Below are positions 17,801-26,065 of a stretch of 64,000 nucleotides of DNA, piece by piece. The DNA comes from CAYGVT01 sp964353355 (lineage in GTDB: Archaea; Thermoplasmatota; DTKX01; GCA-020343715), in the NCBI GenBank assembly GCA_964353355.1, contig CAYGVT010000032.1:1-64000 (forward strand). Reading direction: 5' to 3'. Below the pieces are notes generated by a model. That model saw only the letters and a list, made by a program, of their open reading frames with translations. It made no database searches and was not told the origin of the DNA. How positions within the stretch are numbered: the first letter of the stretch is position 1; every line of letters starts with the position of its first letter. Position numbers and translations under genes: made by a program.

Positions 17801-18368
17801 GGACCATGACGTCCTGCGCGTCGACGAGCGTCGAATTGTATGTCGTCACGGTGATGGCCACGGTCTGGCCGGGCTCGGGGGACGGGTCCGAGACTGTGAC
17901 GGCCACGCCAGGCCCCTTCTCGACCCAGGCGAGGCCGAGCTGCATGACGCGCGCGCCCCAGTAATCGCAGACGGCCATGAAGCCGACTGCCCGGCCCATC
18001 ATCGGCAGGCCCTCGCCGGTGGGCTCGAACGACGTGATGTGCGCCTTGCTGATGGTGAAGTTGGCCTCGAACGTGCCCTTGCTGACCTTCTGGGTCAGCA
18101 CCCACTCGATGTCGCCCGGCTGTTCGCCCATGGTCCAGTTCTTGAGGATGGCCATGACGACGCCAGGGGAATCGGGGTCGACGAGCAACCCGTTCGCGTA
18201 AAGCTCGATGGTCACGTTCACCTGGTCCCCGATCGCGTACGAGTCCCTCTCGATGTCCACGCGCAGTTGGGGGATCTCCTCGTCCGCGGGGGCGGCCGGC
18301 ATGGCCGGTGCCAGGAGGGCGAGCAGCGAGCACAGTGCGAGCACGATTGCCAGAGAAGAGGACCTCAT
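14877..18368 (-). CDS. Secreted surface protein with five tandem NEW3/CARDB-like repeats and a PGF-CTERM-like tail
   Basis: 1163 residues. The signal peptide (SLAIVLALCSLLALLAPAMPA) is followed by several Ig-like domains and then five tandem ~100-residue modules in the C-terminal half, each with an N-T-G-x-G-x-D core (NTGMGDD, NTGEGPD, NTGQGQD, NTGVGAD, NTGNGTD), as in NPCBM-associated/CARDB adhesion domains. The protein ends with TPGMG, a hydrophobic stretch and ARRRTA, the plan of archaeosortase (PGF-CTERM) signals in which the protein is cut and lipid-linked. It starts right behind its TATA box, so the mRNA is nearly leaderless. It likely forms part of the cell coat; no enzymatic motif is visible. 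Confidence 0.8.
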   Translation of the reverse strand: MRSSSLAIVLALCSLLALLAPAMPAAPADEEIPQLRVDIERDSYAIGDQVNVTIELYANGLLVDPDSPGVVMAILKNWTMGEQPGDIEWVLTQKVSKGTFEANFTISKAHITSFEPTGEGLPMMGRAVGFMAVCDYWGARVMQLGLAWVEKGPGVAVTVSDPSPEPGQTVAITVTTYNSTLVDAQDVMVQLHGYNGTAEDDLGQLTVVRESLGTYKASYTVPIDLNVSTEYRVKAGASFPDYNHSRYLYPMFAQRFVVRFFDVWGQNVSVTSLATELAVWVADDQGAPVEGASVEATFRLSQRGQSPRDIALTEATDATGRAPFSLEGITNGTMDVSGVVRKGGYSQRFHQERIIDFFVPEVSPPDDASDFAMQAYSRDESGPFFQNINRPGETHTQSYRAYNTTGALADKRVNWYIIDKSSLFSTEYTILESGHGVTDAEGDMELTFTVPPDDTTAWIMFEATVWNSEDNQTARMEDTSPLVDTGIFPIDEGMELSVDRLQKAAPVEFRAHALLGRNTYMGYMLMEIERSTGRSSWGPFTTLGPDSMEPALGPMTKVGPDTYGASIVLPEFVPEDQDYGFVFMTVDLDHFRIVINYVILGYGDSTTKGVDVEPVEEPAPVHAGEQGSIKVMIENTGMGDDVYTWTATSEGLDIPTSTGSVAVPLGEKRELVIALRAPAGTHEGTYKVSVKVSSKEPAVNKTVELAFNVMVNGVSLGADRLEATAFRGETARFVVTATNTGEGPDTLTVGLTGTAAAWTTINRTTLADVPEGWSTDFAVVVDVSATADEDDYNLILTVASADGTTSGTIELVVHVQVDGVELSATPTLQDTWRGETIEVDLIVGNTGQGQDTIALSAEAPVGWTVTGMAAVDVAQGGSQFVTVTIAVPLSEVEGDSALLFRAVSQDGVVNATASVVVHVWVNGVTLAPTPSSATAHRSGTVVFTLNVTNTGVGADVFDLTASTPAWATFLTFSSDPVSVAEGASVELQLSVGLTSTVDAGPYSIDVLATSQDGRTSAGARVTVDVVVKGVTVTASQASMKVTQGRKGEFTLTVRNTGNGTDTYSVLLTGPAARWAKPSTTIITVAEGATGTVTVTLAPPKNATVGIAMLNITVVSTYPDFSDTTQLTFEVKKAKETPGMGVAMAVAAVAACSAAAVSARRRTA

Positions 18369-18394
18369 ATGAATCCCGTTCGAGCGTTGGCCCC

Positions 18395-18409
18395 ACTATA
18401 TAAATAGCT
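18395..18409 (-). promoter_or_regulatory. Promoter of the NEW3-repeat surface protein
   Basis: AGCTATTTATATAGTG on the minus strand, 30-40 bases before the ATG; the predicted start of transcription is within a few bases of the start codon. Confidence 0.6.
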
Positions 18410-18511
18410 TTTCCCACCAGTTCCACTGTGGATAATGATGCCGGCCGACGACTGGCAATCGCTGGACGGCGTGGGGGGGTCTCCGCGGAGGCCCGCATCG
18501 GGCGCCGGATG

Positions 18512-19294
18512 TCACTTGCCCTTGAAGGCGGGCTTGCGCTTCTCTATGAACGCGGTCATGCCCTCGCGCTTGTCCTCGGTCGAGAAGGCGGTGGCCTCCA
18601 GCTCCGCTTCCAGGTAGAGGGCGCGCTTGAGGTCCATTCCCATGCCGTTGTTGACGGCGGCCTTGACGAGGGCGACGGCGACGGGCCCGTTCTTCATGAA
18701 CCGCTTCGCCATGGCCTTGGCTGCGTCCATCAGCTGCTCGGGGGGCACGACCTGGTTGACCAATCCGATGCTGAGCGCGCGTGCGGCATCGACCATGTCC
18801 GCGGACATGGCTATCTCCTTGGCGAGGCCGGGCCCCACAAGTCGTGGGAGGCGCTGGGTCCCACCGAACCCGGGGATGATGCCCAGGCTGACCTCGGGCA
18901 CGCCCAGCCGGGCCCTGTCCGAGGCGACACGCACATCGCAGGCGAGCGCGAGCTCGAGGCCGCCACCGAGCGCGAAGCCGTTTATGGCCGCGACGACGGG
19001 CTTCTCGAGCTCCTCGAGGGTGGCCAGGCAGGCCTGTCCGTCGAGGCAGAACTTCTTCATCTGCATCGGTGAGAAGTCGACCATCTCCTTGATGTCCGCG
19101 CCCGCGACGAAGGCCTTGTCACCAGAGCCCGTCACGATGACCGCGCCCGCCGCGGCGTCCTGTCCCGCCTGCCACGCGGCAGCGCACAGCTCCTGGAGCG
19201 TCTTGGTGTTGAGCGCGTTCAGTGACTTGGGGCGGTTGATGGTGATGATCGCGATGCCGTCCTCTACCCGGTACTCGATGTTCTCGTATGCCAT
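18512..19294 (-). CDS. Enoyl-CoA hydratase (crotonase family)
   Basis: Hydrates trans-2-enoyl-CoA to 3-hydroxyacyl-CoA in beta-oxidation. The 260-residue product shows the oxyanion-hole motif AFVAGADIKEM (about 61-71) and both catalytic glutamates: Glu114 in GGGLELALACD and Glu134 in GVPEVSLGIIPGFGG. These are 20 residues apart as in rat mitochondrial hydratase (Glu144/Glu164), so it should be a true hydratase rather than a different crotonase. Start at ATG 19294 gives normal family length; upstream in-frame sequence lacks similarity. It stands alone, and its partners are the acyl-CoA dehydrogenase and acyl-CoA synthetase elsewhere in the window. Confidence 0.92.
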   Translation of the reverse strand: MAYENIEYRVEDGIAIITINRPKSLNALNTKTLQELCAAAWQAGQDAAAGAVIVTGSGDKAFVAGADIKEMVDFSPMQMKKFCLDGQACLATLEELEKPVVAAINGFALGGGLELALACDVRVASDRARLGVPEVSLGIIPGFGGTQRLPRLVGPGLAKEIAMSADMVDAARALSIGLVNQVVPPEQLMDAAKAMAKRFMKNGPVAVALVKAAVNNGMGMDLKRALYLEAELEATAFSTEDKREGMTAFIEKRKPAFKGK

Positions 19295-19427
19295 GGATGT
19301 CACTATCCTTTGGACCTCGACGGCGGGGGGAACCGCGGTCGTCGGACATGAACCTTCCGACGCGCAAAGATGGATGATAGAAGGACGTGGGTGCATTGGA
19401 CGATGGGGCAGGGTTCACCTGGATGGG

Positions 19428-20165
19428 TCACTTGCCCTTTACCGGCCAGCCCACGCGCATGGCCTCGAGGTGGCCCCGGAGCTCGTCGACGATCCAATCG
19501 TTGAGCGCCTTGCCCTTCTTGGCGGTAGCCTTCGTGGGATCGCCCCAGGTGGCGGTCGTCCATCGCTTCTCCGGATGCGCGAGCGCGGCCCACCGGGGGA
19601 GGTCGGGCTGGGACGCGACGCGCTTGCGCCTGACCAGATCGGGACGTATGGCGAGCACCCTGCTGGTCTCGACGTCGCCCGCATGCCCGTCGTCTGCCGC
19701 GAACTCCTTGCCAAGGCGCTCGTAGGCGAGGTCGTAGTCGCTGAGCGCCATGATGCGCATGTCCTGGTGCGCCTGCGCCACCTCGCGGGCCGCCTCGTTG
19801 ATGGCGGCGATGTGGTTGCGGCCGGCATGGCCCGACACGACCGCGACGTTCTGCACGCGCTGCCGGTAGAGCTCGGAGAGGATGTCCCGGAAGAGGGAGC
19901 GGACCGTGTCGAAGGACAGTGAGATGGAACCCGGGAAGTTGGCGGTCGACGAGCACGCGCCGTAGTGCACGGTCGGGGCGACGAGCACGTCGTCCATTGT
20001 CGCGGCCAGCCGGTCGCACACCCAGGCCGCCTGGTAGGTGTCGGTGGCGAGGGGCAGGTGGCCACCATGACCCTCCAGGATGCCCACTGGCACGAGCACT
20101 ATCGTCCGCGGCCCCACGCGGGCGCGGAACTCCTCCATCGTCAGCTCCTCGAGCAGGTGGGTCAT
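19428..20165 (-). CDS. Creatininase-family amidohydrolase
   Basis: 245 residues with the metal-binding motifs of this family: VGILEGHGGHLPLATDTY (Glu/His/Asp ligands near the N-terminus), VVSGHAGRNH and GHAGDVETSR. Family members hydrolyse cyclic or linear amides; in archaea the best known is the ArfB deformylase of riboflavin/F420 biosynthesis, and MftE is a bacterial relative. Residues separating these functions cannot be assigned by eye, so ArfB is a reasonable but unproven guess. The TATA box lies 21-35 bases upstream of the ATG, implying a leaderless mRNA and fixing the start. The SDR gene is divergent. Confidence 0.8.
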   Translation of the reverse strand: MTHLLEELTMEEFRARVGPRTIVLVPVGILEGHGGHLPLATDTYQAAWVCDRLAATMDDVLVAPTVHYGACSSTANFPGSISLSFDTVRSLFRDILSELYRQRVQNVAVVSGHAGRNHIAAINEAAREVAQAHQDMRIMALSDYDLAYERLGKEFAADDGHAGDVETSRVLAIRPDLVRRKRVASQPDLPRWAALAHPEKRWTTATWGDPTKATAKKGKALNDWIVDELRGHLEAMRVGWPVKGK

Positions 20166-20185
20166 GCCGGGGCGATGGGCTCGAC

Positions 20186-20200
20186 CGTTGATAAGGGTTG
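20186..20200 (-). promoter_or_regulatory. Promoter of the creatininase-family gene
   Basis: CAACCCTTATCAACG on the minus strand. The spacing to ATG 20165 predicts transcription starting at the start codon. Confidence 0.55.
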
Positions 20201-20218
20201 CCGGTCGGTCAACCGCGG

Positions 20219-20233
20219 GGATAGCTATTTGAT
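20219..20233 (+). promoter_or_regulatory. Promoter of the SDR gene
   Basis: GGATAGCTATTTGATG, about 40 bases before ATG 20267, leaving a short leader that holds GGAGG. Confidence 0.45.
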
Positions 20234-20266
20234 GTCGCAGGCCACCTATCGTTGGAGGGAATTGAG

Positions 20267-20989
20267 ATGAGGCGCGTCCTGGTGACCGGAACGAGCAGGG
20301 GCATCGGCCTGGGGCTCGTGAAGCAGCTCGTCGAGCGAGGCGACCGCGTGTTCGCAGGCTACCGGGACGCATCGATGGCGTCGCGGCTGCTCAAGTTGGC
20401 GGCGCAGAAGCCCGGTCATCTGACCGCGGTGGAGATGGACGTCACGGACGAGCGGTCCATCGACGGGGCCTACGGCGAGGTCGCGCACCATGTGGACGCG
20501 CTCGACGTGCTCGTCAACAACGCGGGCATCGGCTCGAACAGCCGTGATTTCGATGACCGTGCCGCGTCATCCGAGCTGGGCTCGCTCAGGACGGAGCCGA
20601 TGCTGAAGATCCTCCACACCAACTCGGTCGCGCCCGTGCTGGTCGCGCAACGGTTCCTCCCGATGCTCCGCAAGGGCCGGGACCCCAAGCTCGTCAACAT
20701 CACGTCGGAGGAGGGCTCGATCTCCCAGACGAACGGCGGAGACCACACCTACCGCGCGAGCAAGGCCGCGCTCAACATGTTCACGCGCAACCTCGCCATC
20801 GAGCTCAGGGACGAGGGCATCGTCGTGGTCATGGTCCATCCGGGCTGGGTCCGGACCGACATGGGCGGGCCGAACGGGCCCCTCAGCGTCGAGGAGTCCG
20901 TCCACGGCCTGGTCAAGGTCGTCGACGGCCTCACCTTGGAGCACTCGGGGAGCTTCCTCGACTGGCGGGGCCATCCGATGCCTTGGTGA
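20267..20989 (+). CDS. Short-chain dehydrogenase/reductase
   Basis: NAD(P)-dependent oxidoreductase of 240 residues with all classical SDR motifs: TGTSRGIG (cofactor glycine motif), DVTD, NNAGIG, the catalytic Ser in NITSEEGSIS, and YRASK (Tyr-x-x-x-Lys). The PGWVRTDMGG segment after the active site is typical of classical SDRs. The Thr-Ser-Arg in the glycine motif (basic residue after TGTS) suggests NADPH preference (inference). Substrate unknown; similar proteins in fatty-acid-using cells act on 3-oxoacyl or quinone substrates. ATG 20267 is chosen because GGAGG sits eight bases before it. Confidence 0.88.
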   Translation: MRRVLVTGTSRGIGLGLVKQLVERGDRVFAGYRDASMASRLLKLAAQKPGHLTAVEMDVTDERSIDGAYGEVAHHVDALDVLVNNAGIGSNSRDFDDRAASSELGSLRTEPMLKILHTNSVAPVLVAQRFLPMLRKGRDPKLVNITSEEGSISQTNGGDHTYRASKAALNMFTRNLAIELRDEGIVVVMVHPGWVRTDMGGPNGPLSVEESVHGLVKVVDGLTLEHSGSFLDWRGHPMPW

Positions 20990-21105
20990 GGACGGGCCAC
21001 CTGACGTGGCAGGTCGTTGGGCCCATGGAGAGCGGTACCTCCTATAGGCAGTGAAAATGGGTGAGGGGGGCCTTTCTCTCGGCCGCCCCGTCCTCGGCTG
21101 CGCGC

Positions 21106-21417
21106 TCAGGACCGCAGGACGATTTCGATGTTCACGCCGTCGGGCACAGTGATGTGGATGAGGTGCCGCAGCGCGCGCTCGTCGGAATCGAGGTAGATGA
21201 GGCGCTTGTGCACCCGCATCTCCCAGTGGTCCCACGTCTCGGAGCCCTCGCCGTCCGGGCTCTTGCGGACCGGGACGACGAGCCGCTTTGTGGGCAGGGG
21301 GATGGGACCGCTTATGGCCACGCCCGTGCGCTCGCTGATGGCCTTGATCTGCTTGCAGATCGCGTCGACCTTCTGGGGGTCGGTGGCCGTCAGCGTTATC
21401 TTCGCCTTCTGGACCAT
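21106..21417 (-). CDS. rpsJ: 30S ribosomal protein uS10
   Basis: 103 residues, the standard archaeal length. Conserved blocks: KITLTATDPQKVDAICKQIK, ISGPIPLPTKRLVVPVRKSP, WEMRVHKRLIYLDS and the C-terminal IEIVL. The start has AAGGAGGGA upstream. It is the last gene of the S12-S7-EF2-EF1A-S10 operon, 45 bases after aEF-1A, the canonical archaeal position of this gene. Confidence 0.97.
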   Translation of the reverse strand: MVQKAKITLTATDPQKVDAICKQIKAISERTGVAISGPIPLPTKRLVVPVRKSPDGEGSETWDHWEMRVHKRLIYLDSDERALRHLIHITVPDGVNIEIVLRS

Positions 21418-21462
21418 GGCAGTCCCTCCTTCTCGCCCACACGTCCTACAGCGCTGGGTCGC

Positions 21463-22737
21463 TCAGACCGCTTCGCGCTTCTCGACATCGATGCACATGC
21501 CGGCCGCAACGGTCTGGCCCATGTCGCGGATGGCGAACCTGCCCAGCGGCGGGAACTCGGAGGCCTTCTCTATGACCATCGGCTTCGTGGGTTGGATGGT
21601 CACGACGGCCGCGTCGCCCGTCTTCAGGAACTGGGGGTTCTTCTCCACGACCGTGCCCGTCCTCGGATCGAGCTTCTCGTCGAGCGCGAGGAAGGTGCAC
21701 GCGACCTGTGCCGTGTGGCAGTGGAATACCGGCGTGTAGCCCGCGGTGATGACCGAGGGGTGGTTGAGGACCATGATGCGCGCCTTGAAGGTCTTCGCGA
21801 CCGTTGGCGGGTTGTCCAGCGGACCGGCCACGTCGCCGCGGCGGATGTCCTTCTTGCCCAGGCCACGGATGTTGAAGCCGACGTTGTCGCCTGGCTCGGC
21901 CTGGGGGATCGTCTCGTGGTGCATCTCGATGGACTTGACCTCCCCGGTCTTGTTGGCGGGCATGAAGATGACCGACATGTTCGGCCTCATGATGCCGGTC
22001 TCGATGCGACCGACTGGCACGGTGCCGATGCCGGTGATGGAGTAGACGTCTTGGACCGGCACGCGAAGCGGCTTCTCCGTGTGCTTCTCGGGCGGCGACA
22101 GGCCGTTGAGGGCATCGAGGAGCGTGGGGCCCTTGAACCAGCTGAGCTGGCCCTTGCCCTTCGCGATGTTGTCGGACTTGAAGGCGGAGATGGGCACGAC
22201 GGGGATCTTGTCGACCTTGAAGCCCACGTTCGCGAGCAGCTTCTCGACCTGCCCCTTGACATCGTTGTACTTCGCCTCGGAGTAGTTCACCATGTCCATC
22301 TTGTTGAGGGCCACGATGATCTGCTGGACGCCCAGCGTGCGGGCCAGGAAGATGTGCTCCTTTGTCTGCTCCTGGGGGCCCTCGTAGGCGGACACGACGA
22401 TGACCGCGGCGTCTGCCTGGGAGGTGCCGGTGATCATGTTCTTGATGAAGTCGCGGTGGCCCGGCGCGTCGATGATGGTGAAGTAGAACTTGTCGGTGTC
22501 GAAGCGCTTGTGGGCGACGTCGATTGTGAGGCCGCGCTCGCGCTCCTCCTTCAGGCCATCCATGACCCACGCGAACTCGAAGGTGGCCTTGCCGATCGCC
22601 TCGGCCTCCTTGCGGTACTTCTCGATGAGGTGCTCATCTATGTGGCCCGTGTCCAGCAGCAGGCGACCGACGGTGGTCGACTTGCCGTGGTCGACGTGTC
22701 CGATGAACACTATGTTCATGTGCGGTTTCGCAGCCAT
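21463..22737 (-). CDS. tuf: Translation elongation factor aEF-1A
   Basis: GTPase that delivers aminoacyl-tRNA to the ribosome; 424 residues. G1 GHVDHGKST, G3 DAPGHRDFIKNM, G4 NKMD, followed by domain 2 (GRIETGIMRPNMSVIF) and domain 3 (HCHTAQVACTFLAL), all intact. GGAGGAAACACGC precedes the ATG. There is a possible internal promoter (CTAGATAAAGG, near 22783) between aEF-2 and this gene, which would let it be transcribed above the rest of the operon. Confidence 0.97.
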   Translation of the reverse strand: MAAKPHMNIVFIGHVDHGKSTTVGRLLLDTGHIDEHLIEKYRKEAEAIGKATFEFAWVMDGLKEERERGLTIDVAHKRFDTDKFYFTIIDAPGHRDFIKNMITGTSQADAAVIVVSAYEGPQEQTKEHIFLARTLGVQQIIVALNKMDMVNYSEAKYNDVKGQVEKLLANVGFKVDKIPVVPISAFKSDNIAKGKGQLSWFKGPTLLDALNGLSPPEKHTEKPLRVPVQDVYSITGIGTVPVGRIETGIMRPNMSVIFMPANKTGEVKSIEMHHETIPQAEPGDNVGFNIRGLGKKDIRRGDVAGPLDNPPTVAKTFKARIMVLNHPSVITAGYTPVFHCHTAQVACTFLALDEKLDPRTGTVVEKNPQFLKTGDAAVVTIQPTKPMVIEKASEFPPLGRFAIRDMGQTVAAGMCIDVEKREAV

Positions 22738-22833
22738 GCGTGTTTCCTCCTTGCGGCTTTTCCCCCTAACAGTTGACTCCTTTATCTAGTTTTTGACGGT
22801 TGGCTCTCGGAACGGGCACACCTGGCTCGGCGC

Positions 22834-25029
22834 TCAGCCCGCGTAGTAGCTCGCGTCGTAGGGCTCCTCCTTCAGGCCGCGGCGCTTGCGGATGCTCGCC
22901 ACGACCATGGGCTGCAGCTCGCGCGGCACGCGCTCGAAGCCCGCGTTCTCGGTTGACCAGAGGGTGCGGCCCTGCGTCGCGCTGCGGATGTCGGACGCGA
23001 AGCCGAACATCTCCGCGACGGGGACCTTGGCCTTGACGGAGGTGTTCTCGCCCTCCTGCTCCATCGACTGTATCTCGCCGCGCCGGGACTGTATCTCACG
23101 GACCGAGTCGCCCATCACGCTGTCGGGCATCTGGATGAAGAGCGTCTGCTTCGGCTCGAGCAGCACGCGACCGCCCAGGCACATGGCGCCGTACATGCCG
23201 TTGCGGACGGCGGGGATGACCTGCGCGGGCCCGCGGTGGATGCTGTCCTCGTGGAGGCGCGCGTCGACCAGCCGGACCTTCAGCCCGGCCACGCGCTCGT
23301 TCGCGAGCGGGCCGCGGGCGATGACCTCCTTGAAGGCCTCCTTGATGAGCTCCATGGTCTCGAACAGGTACTGGATGCCCTTCGTGACGTCGAGGAGCAT
23401 GTTCTCGCCGAGGACCACGACCACGGACTTCGCCTCGTCCTTGTCCATGCCGAGGTCCTGGAGCTGCTTCGCGAAGGCCTTCTTGTCCTTGATGCGCTCG
23501 CCGGCGGCGATCACGCCCTCCTTGATGGCCTTGACGATCTTCTCATCGAGGGGCTCGACCTCGAAGGTGAACTTGTTGTGCTTGTTGGGTGACTTGCCCT
23601 CGAACTCGGGGGACTTGCCCTCGACGCACTCGCGGTAGACCACGATGGGCTCGGAGGCCGTGATGGGCACGCCCTGCTCCTTCTCGATGCGGTACTGCGT
23701 GATCTCAAGGTGCAGCTCGCCCATCCCCGAGAGAAGGTGCTCGCCCGTCTCGGTGTTTATCTCGACTTGGATGGATGGGTCGGCCTTGCCGATGTTGCGC
23801 AGCACGTCAACGAGCTTCGGCAGGTCGGCGGTGTTCTTGGCCTCGATGGCGACCGTGACGACCGGCTCGGAGTAGTGCTTGATGGCCTCGAACGCGTCCA
23901 TGTCCGTGTCGGTGATGGTCGACCCCGAGACCGCATCGCGCACTCCCTGTATCGCGGCCATGTTGCCCGCGGACACCTCTTCGACGGGCATGCGGTCGGC
24001 GCCGACGGCGACGGCCACCGTCTGGATGCTGTAGGTCTTCGGCATGCCGACGATGCTCACGGTCTGCCCGCGCTTGACGGTGCCCGAGAACATGCGGCCG
24101 ATGGCGACCTCGCCCGCGTGGGGGTCGATGATGATCTTGTTGATCATGAGCGCGATTGGGCCCTTGGGATCGACGTTGAGCATCGCCACCCCGACCTTGG
24201 AGCTGACATCGCCGTGCCAAATCTTCGGGATTCTGTACTTCTGGGCGATTTTGGGATTCGGCAGGAACTTGATGGCCATGTCGAGGATGACCTCGTGAAC
24301 GGGCGCGAGCTTCGCAAGGGTCTTCTGGTCCTCCTTGCGGCAGAACTCGTAGATGTCCTTGAACGATATGCCCTTGCGCTTCATGTAGGGCACAGAGATG
24401 GCCCATTTGTGGAACGCCGAGCCGAAGGCGACATTGCCCCCCTCGACGGAGAGCTTCCAGTCGTTCCTGAAGTCGGGCGGGCAGAGGGACTGGATCTTCG
24501 CGTCTATCTCGGTGATGATCTTGATGAACCGCTGCTGCATCTCCTCTGGCGTGACCTTGAGCTCGTTGATGAGCCTGTCGACCTTGTTGATGAAGATGAC
24601 GGGCTTGACGTTCTCCTTCATGGCCTGCCTGATGACCGTCTCGGTCTGGGGCATGACGCCCTCGACCGCGCAGCACACGATGATGACGCCGTCGAGGGCG
24701 CGCATCGCTCGCGTGACGTCGCCGCCGAAATCGACGTGGCCAGGCGTGTCGATGAGGTTGATGAGGTACTCCTTGCCCAGGTAGCTGTGGACCATGGAGG
24801 CGTTGACGGCGTTGATGGTGATGCCGCGCGCCTGCTCCTGCGGGTCGTAGTCCAGCGCGAGCTGCTGTCCGGCGAGCTCGTACGACATGAGCCCCGCGCC
24901 GGCGAGCAGGCTGTCGCTTAGCGTCGTCTTGCCGTGGTCGATGTGGGCGGCCGTACCGAGGTTCCTTACCTGCTCGAGGTTGCCCATCAGCGCCGTGACC
25001 CTCTTGATGTTCTCTTCCTTGCGTCCCAT
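22834..25029 (-). CDS. fusA: Translation elongation factor aEF-2
   Basis: GTPase that drives ribosomal translocation; 731 residues, typical for archaea. GTP-binding motifs AHIDHGKTTLSDSL, DTPGHVDFGGDVTRAMR and INKVDR are present. The domain IV tip reads HEDSIHRGPAQVIPAVR, in which His598 is the residue modified to diphthamide in archaea and eukaryotes; the Dph enzymes are therefore expected elsewhere in the genome. The C-terminal PVAEMFGFASDIRSATQGR block is canonical. It lies 68 bases downstream of uS7, and aEF-1A follows after 96 bases. Confidence 0.97.
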   Translation of the reverse strand: MGRKEENIKRVTALMGNLEQVRNLGTAAHIDHGKTTLSDSLLAGAGLMSYELAGQQLALDYDPQEQARGITINAVNASMVHSYLGKEYLINLIDTPGHVDFGGDVTRAMRALDGVIIVCCAVEGVMPQTETVIRQAMKENVKPVIFINKVDRLINELKVTPEEMQQRFIKIITEIDAKIQSLCPPDFRNDWKLSVEGGNVAFGSAFHKWAISVPYMKRKGISFKDIYEFCRKEDQKTLAKLAPVHEVILDMAIKFLPNPKIAQKYRIPKIWHGDVSSKVGVAMLNVDPKGPIALMINKIIIDPHAGEVAIGRMFSGTVKRGQTVSIVGMPKTYSIQTVAVAVGADRMPVEEVSAGNMAAIQGVRDAVSGSTITDTDMDAFEAIKHYSEPVVTVAIEAKNTADLPKLVDVLRNIGKADPSIQVEINTETGEHLLSGMGELHLEITQYRIEKEQGVPITASEPIVVYRECVEGKSPEFEGKSPNKHNKFTFEVEPLDEKIVKAIKEGVIAAGERIKDKKAFAKQLQDLGMDKDEAKSVVVVLGENMLLDVTKGIQYLFETMELIKEAFKEVIARGPLANERVAGLKVRLVDARLHEDSIHRGPAQVIPAVRNGMYGAMCLGGRVLLEPKQTLFIQMPDSVMGDSVREIQSRRGEIQSMEQEGENTSVKAKVPVAEMFGFASDIRSATQGRTLWSTENAGFERVPRELQPMVVASIRKRRGLKEEPYDASYYAG

Positions 25030-25097
25030 GTGGACCAGCCCTTATGTCGATTGTGACCTTCGATGGAGTTCGGTTTCCATTCGGGGGGCTCGTGGGC

Positions 25098-26060
25098 TCA
25101 GCGCGCTGAGGCGGCGATCCTCTCGAGCTCCTCCTTCTTTCCGACGGCGAAGCTGTTGATCTCGCGCTTCGACGCGAGGATGATCTCGTCCGCGAGGCAC
25201 TGCTGGAGCCGCTTCTTGTTGTTGTGCGAGCTCTGTATGGCGCCATGGCATATGTTGCGCAGGGCGATGTCGAGCCTGCGCGAGGCGGACACGTCCACGG
25301 CCTTGGGCACGTTGATACCGCCGTAGCGCAGTCGCGTGACCTCCTCCTTGGGCGCGGCGTTGCACAGCGCGTCGACGAACACCTGGATGGGGTTCGCCTT
25401 GGTGCGCTTGGCGATGGTATCGAAGGCGTCCTCGACGACCCTGTACATCTTGGCCTTCTCGCCGGTGCCCCACTCGGTCCTCATCATGCCGTTGATGAGG
25501 CGCTCGACGATGTTGACGTGCTGCTTGGCGAACGGGCGGTTGGCGTGCCTCGCGCCGGTGTGCGGCACCGACACGGGGTTGATGTTGACGTACCGCTGCA
25601 ATCCTGGGTTCGTCACGACGACGCCTGTGAACGGGTACTTGCCGAAGAGCGGCTTGACCGTGTAACTGACCTTGCGGTCGGTCTTCTCGTCGACGGTCTC
25701 GATTAGGACCTCGCCCTCGGCAAGCTCCTGGCCCTCGGCCTTGACCTTCTTGGCCTTCTTCTTGGGCCTCTCCTCGCCCTCGGCCGTCGGTGCGGCGGAG
25801 GCCTCGGTGCCCTCGGAGGCGGTCGGCGCGCCCTCGGGCTCGCCCTCGGCCTTGGCCTTCTTGGCCTTCTTCTTGGGCCTCTCCTCGCCCTCGGCCGCCT
25901 TCATGGGAATGGTCTCGGCGCCATCGACCGGGGGCACGGCCTCGACGGACGGCGTCGTCGCCACCGGCTGCGCCTCGGCGGGCGCGGCGGCGGCCTGGGC
26001 GGTCTCCTTCTGCTCCTGCGGCTGCTCGCCGCCGGCTTCCTTCTGCTCTTCCGCGGCCAT
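25098..26060 (-). CDS. rpsG: 30S ribosomal protein uS7 with ~120-residue low-complexity N-terminal extension
   Basis: The C-terminal ~195 residues are a normal archaeal uS7 (NPGLQRYVNINPVSVPHTGA, RTEWGTGEKAKMYRVVEDAF, NPIQVFVDALCNAAPKEEVT, SRRLDIALRNI). In front sits an Ala/Glu/Pro-rich region of about 120 residues with two copies of EGEERPKKKAKK(A/V)KAEG, encoded by a 55-bp direct repeat. Archaeal uS7 is usually 190-215 residues, so the extension is exceptional. Start assigned to ATG 26060, because AGGTGA (full anti-SD match) lies five bases before it; GTG 26069, overlapping the uS12 stop, is the alternative. Translation is coupled to uS12. Confidence 0.93.
   Translation of the reverse strand: MAAEEQKEAGGEQPQEQKETAQAAAAPAEAQPVATTPSVEAVPPVDGAETIPMKAAEGEERPKKKAKKAKAEGEPEGAPTASEGTEASAAPTAEGEERPKKKAKKVKAEGQELAEGEVLIETVDEKTDRKVSYTVKPLFGKYPFTGVVVTNPGLQRYVNINPVSVPHTGARHANRPFAKQHVNIVERLINGMMRTEWGTGEKAKMYRVVEDAFDTIAKRTKANPIQVFVDALCNAAPKEEVTRLRYGGINVPKAVDVSASRRLDIALRNICHGAIQSSHNNKKRLQQCLADEIILASKREINSFAVGKKEELERIAASAR
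25731..25896 (-). repeat. 55-bp direct repeat within the uS7 extension
   Basis: Copies at 25731-25785 and 25842-25896 differ at one of 55 positions. They are 111 bp apart, an exact codon multiple, so each encodes EGEERPKKKAKK(A/V)KAEG in frame. The near-identity at synonymous sites points to a recent duplication or gene conversion. Confidence 0.9.
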
Positions 26061-26065
26061 GTCGC

